From: Halorubrum rubrum
GTDB taxonomy: Archaea; Halobacteriota; Halobacteria; Halobacteriales; Haloferacaceae
DNA length: 64,000 nt
Direction: 5' to 3'
Assembly: GCF_024494685.1 (NCBI RefSeq)
Contig: NZ_JANHDM010000002.1
Span: forward strand, 310,001-374,000
This document shows positions 1-8,055 of the stretch, one piece after another. Positions within the stretch are counted from its first letter, which is position 1; the number at the start of each line of letters is the position of its first letter. The translations under genes and the position numbers were made by a program. Under the pieces are notes generated by a model. That model was given only the letters and a program-made list of their open reading frames with translations. It was not told where the DNA came from and made no database searches.

Positions 1-69
1 CGAGTATCCCATGTACCCGACGGTGAACGTGGCCAGCACGGCAACTACGATCCAAATTACGTTTGTCAT
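1..69 (-). CDS. N-terminal fragment of a membrane protein, possibly a sodium:solute symporter
   Basis: Only the first 23 codons are in the window; the gene runs off the left edge. They begin MTNVIWIVVAVLATFTVG, a hydrophobic helix that looks like the first membrane segment of a transporter with no cleaved signal. The short N-terminus ending in GYMGYS resembles the start of SSS-family sodium:solute symporters, but this is an impression from very little sequence. A TATA-like TTAAATATT complement lies about 40 bp upstream of the start (around 108-117), so the gene probably has its own promoter. The start is the only ATG in frame before the AT-rich upstream region. Confidence 0.4.
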   Translation of the reverse strand, partial: MTNVIWIVVAVLATFTVGYMGYS

Positions 70-233
70 TGGGTAACTGCCTCGTGCTACGAATTTTCGA
101 AGTACGTGTTAAATATTCCCATCATCCGTGATAGTTGCGGGGAGGACCGCCGCGTAATCGGGGTACCTGACGGCGTCTCAAATTGTTTTCTCTCAGTGAG
201 ATATTGTTTTCTTTTCGTGTGCTATGATATCAA

Positions 234-1205
234 TCACGCGCGCTCGGGCGCCGCGGGATCGACGTCGAGCTCGGCGGCCACCTCGGCGAGGAGGTCCCCG
301 CGGACCTCGCGGGTCCGCGACTCGATGGCGGCGAGAAGCGGGGGGTCGAACCCCTCCTCGACCTGCTCTATCCGCTCGCGTTCGGTCGCGACCTTCTCGC
401 GCAGGTACCGGGCCCCGCGACCCTGCTCCTCGTCGTCGGGTTCGGGAGTGAGCTTGTTGGCCACGAGTCCGCGGACCGCGAGGTCACGCTCGGCGAACGC
501 CTCGATCGCCCGGCCGGTCTCGTTGACCGACAGCTGGTCGGGATTCAACACGAGGAAGAAGGCGGCGTCCTCCCGAAGCGTCTCCCCGGCGTACTCGAAG
601 AACTCCTTGCGGTCCTGAAGCCGGGCCAGAACCGGGTCGCCCTCCATCACGCGTCTGGCCTCCATGTCGCCTATCGCCGCCTTCTCGAAGAGGTCGATCG
701 ACTGCTTCCGTTTGTACATCAGCCGCTCGATCCAGTCGCCGAGGAACTCGGGGAGCCCGAGCAGACGGAGCGTCGATCCCGTGGGCGCCGTATCGAAGAC
801 GACCCGGTCGTACGGGTCGCTTTCCTCGCGCATCACGCCGACGAACGCGTCGAAGAGCGCCGCCTCGTACGCGCCGGGCGTCCCGTGGGACATCTCCAGC
901 TGGCGGTTGATCTCCGAGACCATCGCGGCCGAGACCTGCTCGGAGAGCCCCTCGCGGATCTCGCCGAGGTGTCGTTGGACCTCGTCGTCCGGGTCGATCT
1001 CCATCGCGTCGAGTCCGTCGACGCCCTCGACCGGGGCCGGGTCGTCGTCGAACCGCTGGTCGAAGACGTCCGACACCGAGTGGGCGGGGTCCGTCGAGAC
1101 GACGAGGGTCCGCAGGCCGGCGCCCGCACACTTGTAGCCGTACGCACACGAGACGGTCGTCTTGCCGACGCCGCCCTTCCCACCGAAGAAGACGAACGGC
1201 TCCAT
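234..1205 (-). CDS. ArsA/Get3-type ATPase (323 aa)
   Basis: Single-domain member of the ArsA/Get3 branch of the SIMIBI (MinD-like) ATPases. The deviant Walker A motif GGKGGVGKTT is at residues 8-17, the switch I element TDPAHSVSD near 38-46, and the switch II-like DTAPTGSTLRLL in the middle. Known relatives either insert tail-anchored proteins (Get3) or power arsenite export (ArsA). No CxxC dimer-interface pair is visible and no arsenic genes are nearby, so the substrate is open. Its ATG overlaps the TGA of the upstream 98-aa gene, indicating co-translation. Family assignment is certain, specific role is not. Confidence 0.85.
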   Translation of the reverse strand: MEPFVFFGGKGGVGKTTVSCAYGYKCAGAGLRTLVVSTDPAHSVSDVFDQRFDDDPAPVEGVDGLDAMEIDPDDEVQRHLGEIREGLSEQVSAAMVSEINRQLEMSHGTPGAYEAALFDAFVGVMREESDPYDRVVFDTAPTGSTLRLLGLPEFLGDWIERLMYKRKQSIDLFEKAAIGDMEARRVMEGDPVLARLQDRKEFFEYAGETLREDAAFFLVLNPDQLSVNETGRAIEAFAERDLAVRGLVANKLTPEPDDEEQGRGARYLREKVATERERIEQVEEGFDPPLLAAIESRTREVRGDLLAEVAAELDVDPAAPERA

Positions 1206-1501
1206 CAGAAGTGGTACTGCTGGCCCTTGCGCTCGATCAGGCTCTCACGGTCCCACAGCCGGCGCTCCCACGCCTCGAACTCGTCTTCGAGGTACGGCAA
1301 CAGCTCGGCGGTGTAGTACGAGACGGGCGAGGGGATCCCGAACGCGTCGGGGAAACACGCCAGCATGAACGCGTCCTCGGCGTCCTCCGCCTCCTTTTCG
1401 ATCTTCTCGTAGGCCGGATGGGTGATCATCCCGTGGTAGAGCCCGCGGAGCCACTCCTCGAGGGCGGCACGGAACGCCGCGATCCGGTCGGCGACTGTCA
1501 T
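1205..1501 (-). CDS. conserved-looking small acidic protein cotranscribed with the ArsA-type ATPase (98 aa)
   Basis: A soluble 98-residue protein rich in Glu, Asp and aromatic residues (ends KGQQYHF), with no signal peptide and no membrane segment. I do not recognise a named family. It is translated just ahead of the ArsA-type ATPase, and its stop codon overlaps that gene's ATG. The coupling suggests a partner or co-regulated protein, which is inference. Start chosen as ATG at 1501; codon use matches the neighbours. Confidence 0.7.
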   Translation of the reverse strand: MTVADRIAAFRAALEEWLRGLYHGMITHPAYEKIEKEAEDAEDAFMLACFPDAFGIPSPVSYYTAELLPYLEDEFEAWERRLWDRESLIERKGQQYHF

Positions 1502-1605
1502 CGTCTTTCATCGCCGGGCGACCACCCTAAACCTGTCGCGGTCGTGAGCGGGACGTGCGGGAAGAACGAGGGCGGAGAGGGTAGCCGGGCGAGCGCGTCG
1601 TCGTC

Positions 1606-1806
1606 TCAGGCGGAGGTACCGTCCGTGACTTCCGGCTGGCTCTCCTCGGCGTCCCCGTCGTCGAGCTCCGGACGGTCGCCGTCGTCCGGGCTCGGCGCGT
1701 GTGTCCCGTCGCCCATCGAGAGCCAGACCAGGTACAACATGGCGAGGACCATCGATACCGTCGCGACGACCGCGGCGATCCCGGTGACGGGAACGAAACC
1801 GTTCAT
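1606..1806 (-). CDS. small single-pass membrane protein with acidic tail (66 aa)
   Basis: One hydrophobic helix (about residues 7-30, containing VVATVSMVLAMLYLVWLS) is followed by an acidic, Pro-rich tail of about 35 residues, as in many haloarchaeal one-pass membrane proteins. The open frame extends further upstream, but that part is low-complexity and runs into the divergent CobW gene. The ATG at 1806 just before the hydrophobic segment is therefore the better start. Function unknown. It is divergent from the CobW-type GTPase, about 120 bp apart start to start. Confidence 0.6.
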   Translation of the reverse strand: MNGFVPVTGIAAVVATVSMVLAMLYLVWLSMGDGTHAPSPDDGDRPELDDGDAEESQPEVTDGTSA

Positions 1807-1927
1807 GCCGAGCGTTCGGTGGGGACGGCGTATCAACGTATCGGCTTTCATCGAGTCCGATCGCCGTTTGCCTCCGGGGGTCCCCGACTTCGGGGAGTTG
1901 AAGGGCCGGCGGGTCGGATGCACCCCC

Positions 1928-3202
1928 ATGAGCGACCGGATCCCGGTGACCGTGCTGTCGGGCAGTCTCGGGGCGGGCAAGACGACCCTCCTCAACCACC
2001 TGCTCTCGAACGCGGGCGACCGCGAGATCGCCGTGCTCGTCAACGACATGGGCGACGTGAACGTCGACGCGGAGCTGATCGCGGAGGGGTCCGAACTCGA
2101 CGTCGACGACGGGGTCACGGAGCTGTCGAACGGCTGTATCTGCTGTGAGCTACAGGACGACCTCGAGACCGCCGTGGTGCGGCTCGCGAACGAGCGCTCC
2201 TTCGATCACCTCGTCGTCGAGTCGTCGGGGATCTCCGAACCCGCGCCGGTGGCCCGGCTGTTCACGACCGAGTCGCGCGCGGCCGCCCGCTATCGCGTGG
2301 ACGCGCTCGTGACCGTGCTCGACACCCGGCTGTTCCTCGACTCCTTTTCCGATCCCGGCGACCTCGAGCGCCGCGGCACCGACGCGGAGGGTCGCCCGCT
2401 CTCCGACCTCCTCGTCGAGCAGGTCGAAGTGTCGAACGTCGTCCTCCTCAACAAGGCCGACCTGTGTACCGACGCGGAGCTCGAGCGCGCCGAGGAGCTC
2501 GTGGCCGCGCTCCAGCCGGACGCGGAGACGATCCGCACAGAGTTCTCCGCCGTCGATCCCGGCCGGCTGCTCGCCGTCGACCTGTTCGACGAGCGGGGGG
2601 TGTCGACGCTACCGGGCTGGAAGCGCGCGCTCGAGGACGACGGGCACGGGGGAAACGAGGCGCGAGACGCCGGGGGTGAGGACCGTCACGCCCACGGCGA
2701 CGGCCGCGCTCACGACGACCACCACCACGCACACCGCCATCCCGACGAGGTGTACGGCGTCACCTCGTTCACGTACCGCCGCCGCCGCCCGTTCCACCCC
2801 GAGCGGATCGCGGCGGTCCTGCGTGACCTCCCGGAGGGCGTCGTTCGCTCGAAGGGGACGCTGTGGGTCGCCGGCAACGAGGTTCGCCAGCAGGTGAGCC
2901 AGGCCGGGGCGTCGGTCCGGGTGACCGCGCCGGGCCCGTGGATCGCGAGCCGGCCGAAGGTCGAACGCGACATGCTCCGGTCGAACCGCCCGGAACTCGA
3001 CTGGCACGAGGACCACGGCGACCGCGAGACGGCCTACGTCGTCATCGGGACCGACGTCGACGAAGCCGCGCTCGTCGACCGCCTCGACGACGCGCTCGTC
3101 ACCGACGCGGAGTGGGAGCGGATCGAGACGGACGCGGGACTCGACGCGGTCGACCCGTTCCCGGTCGAGGGCGGCGGGGAGGTCGTCCTCCGGGAGCCGT
3201 AG
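1928..3202 (+). CDS. CobW/COG0523-family G3E GTPase, probable metallochaperone (424 aa)
   Basis: G3E-family GTPase. Walker A GSLGAGKTT is at residues 12-20, the family metal-binding motif CICC at 70-73 (within SNGCICCEL), NKAD as the guanine-specificity motif further on, then a His/Asp-rich loop (HAHGDGRAHDDHHHAHRH) near residue 255, and a CobW C-terminal domain. This architecture is that of COG0523 proteins that hand metals, often zinc, to client enzymes. The open frame continues about 700 bp upstream, but the ATG at 1928 sits directly before the conserved N-terminus. No Zur-like box was recognised upstream. The specific metal is not determined by the sequence. Confidence 0.88.
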   Translation: MSDRIPVTVLSGSLGAGKTTLLNHLLSNAGDREIAVLVNDMGDVNVDAELIAEGSELDVDDGVTELSNGCICCELQDDLETAVVRLANERSFDHLVVESSGISEPAPVARLFTTESRAAARYRVDALVTVLDTRLFLDSFSDPGDLERRGTDAEGRPLSDLLVEQVEVSNVVLLNKADLCTDAELERAEELVAALQPDAETIRTEFSAVDPGRLLAVDLFDERGVSTLPGWKRALEDDGHGGNEARDAGGEDRHAHGDGRAHDDHHHAHRHPDEVYGVTSFTYRRRRPFHPERIAAVLRDLPEGVVRSKGTLWVAGNEVRQQVSQAGASVRVTAPGPWIASRPKVERDMLRSNRPELDWHEDHGDRETAYVVIGTDVDEAALVDRLDDALVTDAEWERIETDAGLDAVDPFPVEGGGEVVLREP

Positions 3203-3220
3203 GTCGACCGAGGTGTCGGT

Positions 3221-3460
3221 TCAACAGGCGCAGCCGGAGCCGCTCGCGCGCTCGAACCGCATCGCCTCCCCGCAGTCGGGACACAGCGGGGTTCCCTCCG
3301 CGTCGCGGTCGAGCCCCTCGGCGTCGACGTCGACGTCGCGAACGCGGGTCGTACAGTCGTCACACCAGTACGCCCCCGCCGAGCCGTCGTCGCCGCCCTC
3401 GCCCGGCGCGCGCTGCGTCGACGACGCGAGCGTCTCCGTGACGGTGTCGAGGATTCCCAT
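3221..3460 (-). CDS. zinc-ribbon protein (79 aa)
   Basis: Small protein with two Cys pairs arranged as a zinc ribbon, CDDC at about 33-36 and CPDCG at about 60-64, separated by an acidic linker, and ending in the unusual tail GSGCAC. Small CPxCG zinc proteins are numerous in haloarchaea and mostly uncharacterised. The frame is open upstream to 4021, but the ATG at 3460 starts a compact domain and the rest reads as shadow. It is convergent with the CobW-type GTPase, 18 bp apart; a shared zinc role is speculation. Confidence 0.65.
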   Translation of the reverse strand: MGILDTVTETLASSTQRAPGEGGDDGSAGAYWCDDCTTRVRDVDVDAEGLDRDAEGTPLCPDCGEAMRFERASGSGCAC

Positions 3461-3591
3461 GCCCTCCGGTCGGGACTCGACGCCCCTCATCCTGTTGGTG
3501 CTGTGTGAACGTTGCGCACAGCCGATCGACGATCGCGGGAGTTCCCCGCGGTCGCGACGACGGAGAGTTGGCGGCGAGATCGCGGAGACGG

Positions 3592-3927
3592 TCACAACAA
3601 CGGGAGCGTCAGTCCCGCGAGGACCACGCCGAGCGCGAGCGCGGCGTACAACAGCCGTTCGAACCGCGGGGCGGTCGGGAGCGGACCGGCGTCGGCGGCG
3701 GGCGCGCCGCTGACGAACTGCGCGTACGCGACGGTCGCGATCCCGGCGAACGCGACCCCCGACGCCGCCAGCGACGTCGAAAGCGGGAGCCCGTACGCGA
3801 TCCCGTATATCGGGCCGATCGAGAAGGCGAGCATGAACGCGAGGCCGACGCTCACGAGGAACGGCACCGGATCGATCGGCTCGCCCCGGCGGTTCCGCGC
3901 GAATCTCGGCCGACCCGACCGGCTCAT
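3592..3927 (-). CDS. integral membrane protein, about three TM helices (111 aa)
   Basis: After a basic N-terminus (MSRSGRPRFARNRRGEP) there are hydrophobic stretches at about residues 21-45, 50-72 and 90-111. I do not recognise the family. The positive N-terminus suggests it stays cytoplasmic. Start is the ATG at 3927; the long upstream extension in the same frame is the antisense of the TatD-like gene and is rejected. The gap to the neighbouring TatD-like gene is 119 bp. Confidence 0.6.
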   Translation of the reverse strand: MSRSGRPRFARNRRGEPIDPVPFLVSVGLAFMLAFSIGPIYGIAYGLPLSTSLAASGVAFAGIATVAYAQFVSGAPAADAGPLPTAPRFERLLYAALALGVVLAGLTLPLL

Positions 3928-4046
3928 ACCTCCACGTCGGCCCACACGACCAAAAACGAGTGGTACGCGGCGGTTCACCCGAGTCGAATACGGTTCGATA
4001 CCGTGGAGCTGGACGTGGCATCTCGAGTGGGTAGGGCCGGTCGGTC

Positions 4047-5099
4047 TCACTCGGCCAGTCCGAACACGTCGCGGGGGTTCTCGTACACGACGGTGCGGAT
4101 GTCGTCGACGTCGATTCCGTAGCGGTACAGCTCGAAGATAGCCCGCTTCACCGCGTACGGGTCGGTCCGGAGCACGTTCGCGCAGTCGGTGTCGACGGTG
4201 ATCCGCTCGGGCCCGTACTCGTCGACGGCGTCGGCCACGTCGGCGGCGTCGACCCCGATCAGCCACGAGTGACCGATGGTGAAACTCAGGTAGCAGTCCG
4301 TCTCCTCCATCAGGTACGCCGTGTTGTTCGCGTCCGCGTGCGAGGCCACGATCCGCTCCTCGTCGAGGCCCGCGTCCGCCGCCGCCTCGACGTCCCGCTT
4401 TACCGCCTCCAGCGCCGGGTTCTCGCCGTCGAGGACCGGCTCCGCGCCGAGCCCCGCGTTCTTCTCGTAGCCGGGGGTCACGCCGAGGTCGTCGCGGTAC
4501 GCGCGTTTCGACTCGCCCGGCGTGTTCGGCGTGTGGAGGAGGACGGGGAGGTCGTGGTCGGCGGCGAGTTCCATCTGCGCTTGAACGACCGCCTGCTGTT
4601 CGTCGACGTCCCAGCGCTCGACGTGCTGGCTCGGCGTCACGCCCGTCTCGCCGACTGCGACGACCTCGTCGAGCGCGCAGTAGTCGTCCATCGCCGCCAG
4701 CAGCCCCTCGGGGTTCTCGATCCGGACGCCGGTGTGGACGCCGAGCCCGAGTTTCGCCTCGAAGAAGTGGTTGCGCTCGATGGCCTCCCGGCGGTTGATC
4801 GCGTCGTCCCACAGGAAGCGGACATCGCTCGCCTCCACGGGCTTGTACGGGGTCCAGTGGTACCCCGACGACACCATCAGCATGGATCGACATCCGGAAA
4901 GCGCGTACCGCTCGCGGTCCGACCACGAGAGCGTGTGGGCGTGGTTGTGCGGGTCGATCCACGGGAGGTTCAGGAGTTCGGAGGGGAGGTCGGGAGCCGA
5001 CCCGTCGAGGTACGCGGCGTCGGTCGGTCGCCTCGTCGGATCGGATGCGGAGTCGGCGGCTGTGGACGGATCGGATGTGGGCGGGTCGGACGCGGGCAT
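4047..5099 (-). CDS. TatD-like metal-dependent hydrolase (350 aa)
   Basis: Amidohydrolase-superfamily TIM-barrel protein of the TatD/PHP-like group. Metal-ligand signatures in order: HNH at residues 51-53 (in DPHNHAH), a Glu in VAVGETGV, His in LLHTPN, His in ASHADANN, and Asp in VDTDC. The first 40 residues are a low-complexity Pro/Ser/Asp extension that may not be part of the folded protein. Substrate unknown; classical TatD enzymes are DNases, but this subgroup differs. It is divergent from the BNR-repeat gene, and a TTTACG-N4-GGTAAA palindrome lies between them, the same operator as at the amidohydrolase and CoA-transferase promoters. Confidence 0.75.
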   Translation of the reverse strand: MPASDPPTSDPSTAADSASDPTRRPTDAAYLDGSAPDLPSELLNLPWIDPHNHAHTLSWSDRERYALSGCRSMLMVSSGYHWTPYKPVEASDVRFLWDDAINRREAIERNHFFEAKLGLGVHTGVRIENPEGLLAAMDDYCALDEVVAVGETGVTPSQHVERWDVDEQQAVVQAQMELAADHDLPVLLHTPNTPGESKRAYRDDLGVTPGYEKNAGLGAEPVLDGENPALEAVKRDVEAAADAGLDEERIVASHADANNTAYLMEETDCYLSFTIGHSWLIGVDAADVADAVDEYGPERITVDTDCANVLRTDPYAVKRAIFELYRYGIDVDDIRTVVYENPRDVFGLAE

Positions 5100-5132
5100 G
5101 ACCGTCTCGTTGTGACCCCGGCCACTTAGCGT

Positions 5133-5148
5133 TTTACGGCTTGGTAAA
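5133..5148. promoter_or_regulatory. putative TetR operator, copy 1
   Basis: TTTACG-GCTT-GGTAAA, a 16-bp inverted repeat differing at one base from the perfect TTTACC-N4-GGTAAA copies at 15226 and 17457. It lies in the 83-bp gap between the divergent TatD-like gene and BNR-protein gene, at the place of their promoter elements (the AAACTTTAGT box at about 5148-5157 is 28 bp before the 5183 ATG). A bound regulator here would block both promoters. The TetR protein encoded at 15339 is the obvious candidate, by inference. Confidence 0.6.
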
Positions 5149-5182
5149 AACTTTAGTATGCGTCCGGCTCACGTACCAACGT

Positions 5183-6271
5183 ATGACACTTTTGATCGGG
5201 ACAGACGAGGGCCTGTACCGAGCCGACGACGTACCGTTCGACCGCGACGAGCTCGAACCCGTTCTCGACTGCGGCGTGGTCACCGCCGTGAAGTCGTGGG
5301 ACCACACCGAGGGCGTGTTCGTCGCCTCTTCGACGGGCGCGTACCGCTCGGTCGACGGCGGCGACACGTGGACGGACCTGGAGGTTCCCCTCGGCGACCG
5401 CTTCTGGCACGCCGGGCAGAGCGAGGTGTGGGCGATCCTCGCGACCGCGGACGGCGCGCTGTACGCCGGCACCAACGATCCCTACCTCTTCCGCTCGGTC
5501 GACGGCGGCGACACGTGGGCCGAACAGAAAGGGTTCCGTGAACTCCCCTCTCGAGGCCACTGGGAGTCGCCGATCGACCCGCACTACGCTCGCCTTCGCG
5601 CGCTCGAAACGGTCCCCGGCCGCCCGGACCACCTCATCGCGGGCGTCGAGGCCGGCGGGATCCACGTCAGCCGCGACGGCGGCCGCACCTGGTCCGACCA
5701 CCGCGACGCCATCGTCGACGACGTTCACCAGGTGCTCCCGATCTCCGAGGACGTCTGGCTGGCGGCGACCGGCTACCTCGACCACGACCTGGAGAACCTC
5801 GGGCTCGGCCACGCGGTCGGCGAGGGCGGCCTCTGGCGGACGACGGACGCCGGCGAGTCCTGGACCCGGATCGACGCCGGCAACGACTTCTCGTACGTCC
5901 GGCGCGTGTTCGTCCACGACGGCCGGGTGATCTTCTGTGGCGGCGAGGAGGCACCCCCGGCGTGGGTGAACGACGACCACGAGGTCGCGCTGTTCGAGTC
6001 GACGAACTTCGGGCGCGACTTCGAGCGCGTCCCGTTCCCCGGCGAGCCCCACGAGATGATCGAGACGTGGGCGGTCCACGACGGCGACCTGGTCTGCGGC
6101 TCCGGGCTCTTCGACGTCCCCGACCAGCGCGACGACGTCGAGGGGCGGATCATGCGCCGCGTCGACGGCGAAGGCGACGGAGGGACCACCGACGGCGGGA
6201 CGGACGGCGGCCCGACCTACGAGACGGTCGGCCGCGTCGACGCGAACGTCAGCCGGATCGAGGTGGTGTGA
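5183..6271 (+). CDS. BNR/Asp-box repeat beta-propeller protein (362 aa)
   Basis: Four clear Asp-box (BNR) motifs of the type S-x-D-x-G-x-T-W: YRSVDGGDTW, FRSVDGGDTW, HVSRDGGRTW and WRTTDAGESW, plus a degenerate one near STNFGRDF, as in sialidase/VPS10-like propellers. No signal peptide is seen, so it is probably cytoplasmic. A TATA-like box 28 bp upstream fits a leaderless mRNA starting at 5183; an earlier in-frame ATG at 5141 would lie inside the promoter and is rejected. The DoxX-like gene follows with no spacing. Enzymatic activity cannot be read from the propeller alone. Confidence 0.75.
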   Translation: MTLLIGTDEGLYRADDVPFDRDELEPVLDCGVVTAVKSWDHTEGVFVASSTGAYRSVDGGDTWTDLEVPLGDRFWHAGQSEVWAILATADGALYAGTNDPYLFRSVDGGDTWAEQKGFRELPSRGHWESPIDPHYARLRALETVPGRPDHLIAGVEAGGIHVSRDGGRTWSDHRDAIVDDVHQVLPISEDVWLAATGYLDHDLENLGLGHAVGEGGLWRTTDAGESWTRIDAGNDFSYVRRVFVHDGRVIFCGGEEAPPAWVNDDHEVALFESTNFGRDFERVPFPGEPHEMIETWAVHDGDLVCGSGLFDVPDQRDDVEGRIMRRVDGEGDGGTTDGGTDGGPTYETVGRVDANVSRIEVV

Positions 6272-6703
6272 ATGGCCGACGAGACGGACTCCGAGTCCGC
6301 CGACGTCGCCGGGGACGACCCCGGCCGCGACGCCCCCTCGCTCCTCGGGCGGTCGCTGTACGGCGGCGTCCTCGCGTACATGGCGATTGACGGGTTCAAG
6401 AACAACGACAAGCGCGTCGCGGTCGCCGAGGAGAAGGGGGTCCCGATGCCGGCGGTCACGGTCCCGTTCGTCACCGGGATGCTGTTCGTCGCCAACCTCG
6501 GGATCGTCCTCTGGCGGCTCCCGCGGGCGGCCGCCGGCGCGCTGGTCGTCTTCTTCCTGGGGACGACGCCCGCGATCCACGACTTCTGGAACATGGAGGG
6601 GAAGGAGCGTCAGAGCAACGAGATCAACTTCCTGAAGAACCTGGCGCTGCTCGGTGCCGCGTTCGTCTTCCTCGACGCCGCGAGCGAGGGCGACGAGGAG
6701 TGA
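6272..6703 (+). CDS. DoxX-like membrane protein (143 aa)
   Basis: Four hydrophobic segments follow an acidic 25-residue N-terminus, with RSLYGGVLAYMAIDGFKN and later PAIHDFWNMEG, a pattern of DoxX/DoxD-like membrane proteins. The ATG directly follows the TGA of the BNR-repeat gene, so the two are certainly cotranscribed and probably translationally coupled. The last codons (encoding EGDEE) and the stop are contained in the first unit of a 27-bp tandem repeat that continues downstream. Confidence 0.65.
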   Translation: MADETDSESADVAGDDPGRDAPSLLGRSLYGGVLAYMAIDGFKNNDKRVAVAEEKGVPMPAVTVPFVTGMLFVANLGIVLWRLPRAAAGALVVFFLGTTPAIHDFWNMEGKERQSNEINFLKNLALLGAAFVFLDAASEGDEE

Positions 6704-6775
6704 GGTGACTCCGTTCCCGGCGAGGAGTGAGACGACTCCGTTCCCGGCGAGGAGTGAGGTGACTCCGTTCCCGGC
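6695..6775. repeat. 27-bp tandem repeat, three copies, spanning a stop codon
   Basis: Units at 6695-6721, 6722-6748 and 6749-6775, each starting GAGGAGTGAG and ending CGTTCCCGGC; unit 2 differs from the others at two positions. The first unit includes the TGA of the DoxX-like gene (6701-6703), so copies 2 and 3 are duplicated gene ends. Not a CRISPR (no spacers). Confidence 0.9.
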
Positions 6776-7006
6776 CGACCTCCGCGGTCGCTTCCGATCG
6801 ACTCCCTTCTCGATCCGCCTTCGAGTCGTCGAGTTCGCCGCCGTTCGGTGCCGACGCCTCCGATCGACGGCGTCTGACGCAGTTCTTAAGTGAGAGCGGC
6901 GTGGATGCTACCGTAATTCCCCGGACGGGCGTCGGGCGCTCGGATCGAGCGGCGTCGAGGAGGACGAACGCGGTGTTCGGGAGAGAACACAGGATCGGAG
7001 GTCAGG

Positions 7007-7648
7007 ATGGGATTGTTAACGAGCCTCAAAGACAGCATATCACGGGTCACGGACGGACTGTTCGCGGCCGACGAGCCCAAGCGGATCGGGATCTACGGAC
7101 CGCCGAACGCCGGAAAAACGACCCTCGCGAACCGTATCGCACGCGACTGGACCGGCGACGCCGTCGGTCCCGAGAGCCACATCCCGCACGAAACCAGGCG
7201 GGCCCGCCGGAAGGAGAACGTCGAGATCGAACGGAACGGCCGGAAGGTCACGATCGACATCGTCGACACGCCGGGCGTGACGACGAAGGTCGACTACAAG
7301 GAGTTCCTCGACCACGACATGGACAAGGAGGACGCCGTCCGCCGGTCCCGAGAGGCGACCGAGGGCGTCGCGGAGGCGATGCACTGGCTCCGCGAGGACG
7401 TCGACGGCGTCATCTACGTGCTCGATTCCACGACGGACCCGTTCACGCAGGTGAACACGATGCTCATCGGGATCATCGAGTCGCAGGACCTCCCGGCGCT
7501 CATCCTCGCGAACAAGACGGACCTCCCCGAATCGGACGTCCAGCAGATCGCCAACGCGTTCCCCCAACACGAGACGATCCCCCTGTCGGCGTTGGAGGGC
7601 GAGAACATGGACGAAGTGTACACGAAGATCGCGGAGTACTTCGGATAA
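7007..7648 (+). CDS. oapA: origin-associated Era-like GTPase OapA (213 aa)
   Basis: Small P-loop GTPase: G1 GPPNAGKTT at residues 31-39, G3 DTPG near 88-91, G4 NKTD near 170-173. It is the first gene of a tight three-gene unit. The next two encode a DUF2073 protein and a zinc-ribbon protein, a trio that in other haloarchaea is annotated as origin-associated OapA-OapB-OapC beside the main orc1. Here orc1 is about 10 kb away. Biochemical role unknown. The start ATG at 7007 follows an AGGTCAGG purine-rich stretch; a TATA-like TTCTTAAG near 6881 would give a leader of about 95 nt. Confidence 0.82.
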   Translation: MGLLTSLKDSISRVTDGLFAADEPKRIGIYGPPNAGKTTLANRIARDWTGDAVGPESHIPHETRRARRKENVEIERNGRKVTIDIVDTPGVTTKVDYKEFLDHDMDKEDAVRRSREATEGVAEAMHWLREDVDGVIYVLDSTTDPFTQVNTMLIGIIESQDLPALILANKTDLPESDVQQIANAFPQHETIPLSALEGENMDEVYTKIAEYFG

Positions 7649-8055
7649 TGCCGGGTGCCACCCCAGACGTCGACGGAGGTGACGATCCCGCGGACGACGG
7701 CGTCCGAATCGACATGATAAGCGGGGCCCGGATGGAGGGGCTCACGAGCATGGAGAAGATCCGGCTCATCCTCGACGGGGTCCGCGAGGGAAACATCGTC
7801 ATCTTAGAGGAAGGGCTCTCGCCGGACGAGGAGTCCAAGCTCATCGAGGTGACGATGACCGAGATCAGCCCGGACGACTTCACCGGCATCGAGATCGAGA
7901 CGTACCCGAAGCCGGACTCCGGAAGCCAGAGCTTCCTCGACAAGCTGATGGGACGGGAATCCACACAGAAGCTCACCGTCATCGGTCCGGCCAACCGGAT
8001 CGAGACGCTTCACAAGGACGAGAACCTGATCAGCACGCTCGTCTCCAGGAAATAA
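7648..8055 (+). CDS. oapB: origin-associated DUF2073 protein OapB (135 aa)
   Basis: Second gene of the oap unit; its ATG overlaps the TAA of oapA (TAATG). The protein has a short acidic N-terminus followed by the conserved block starting GVRIDMISGARMEGLTSMEK, typical of DUF2073 proteins paired with the Era-like GTPase. It is soluble, with no catalytic motif recognisable. A function as partner or regulator of OapA is inferred only from strict gene linkage. Confidence 0.82.
   Translation: MPGATPDVDGGDDPADDGVRIDMISGARMEGLTSMEKIRLILDGVREGNIVILEEGLSPDEESKLIEVTMTEISPDDFTGIEIETYPKPDSGSQSFLDKLMGRESTQKLTVIGPANRIETLHKDENLISTLVSRK

Noticed and set aside
1211-1927. Upstream extension of the CobW-type GTPase frame to 663 aa
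   Set aside because: It overlaps two minus-strand genes, has no conserved domain, and the ATG at 1928 directly precedes the GTPase fold.
6901-7647. Plus-strand frame reading into oapB (384 aa)
   Set aside because: Arg/Gly-rich shadow of oapA in another frame; oapB has its own ATG at 7648 overlapping the oapA stop.
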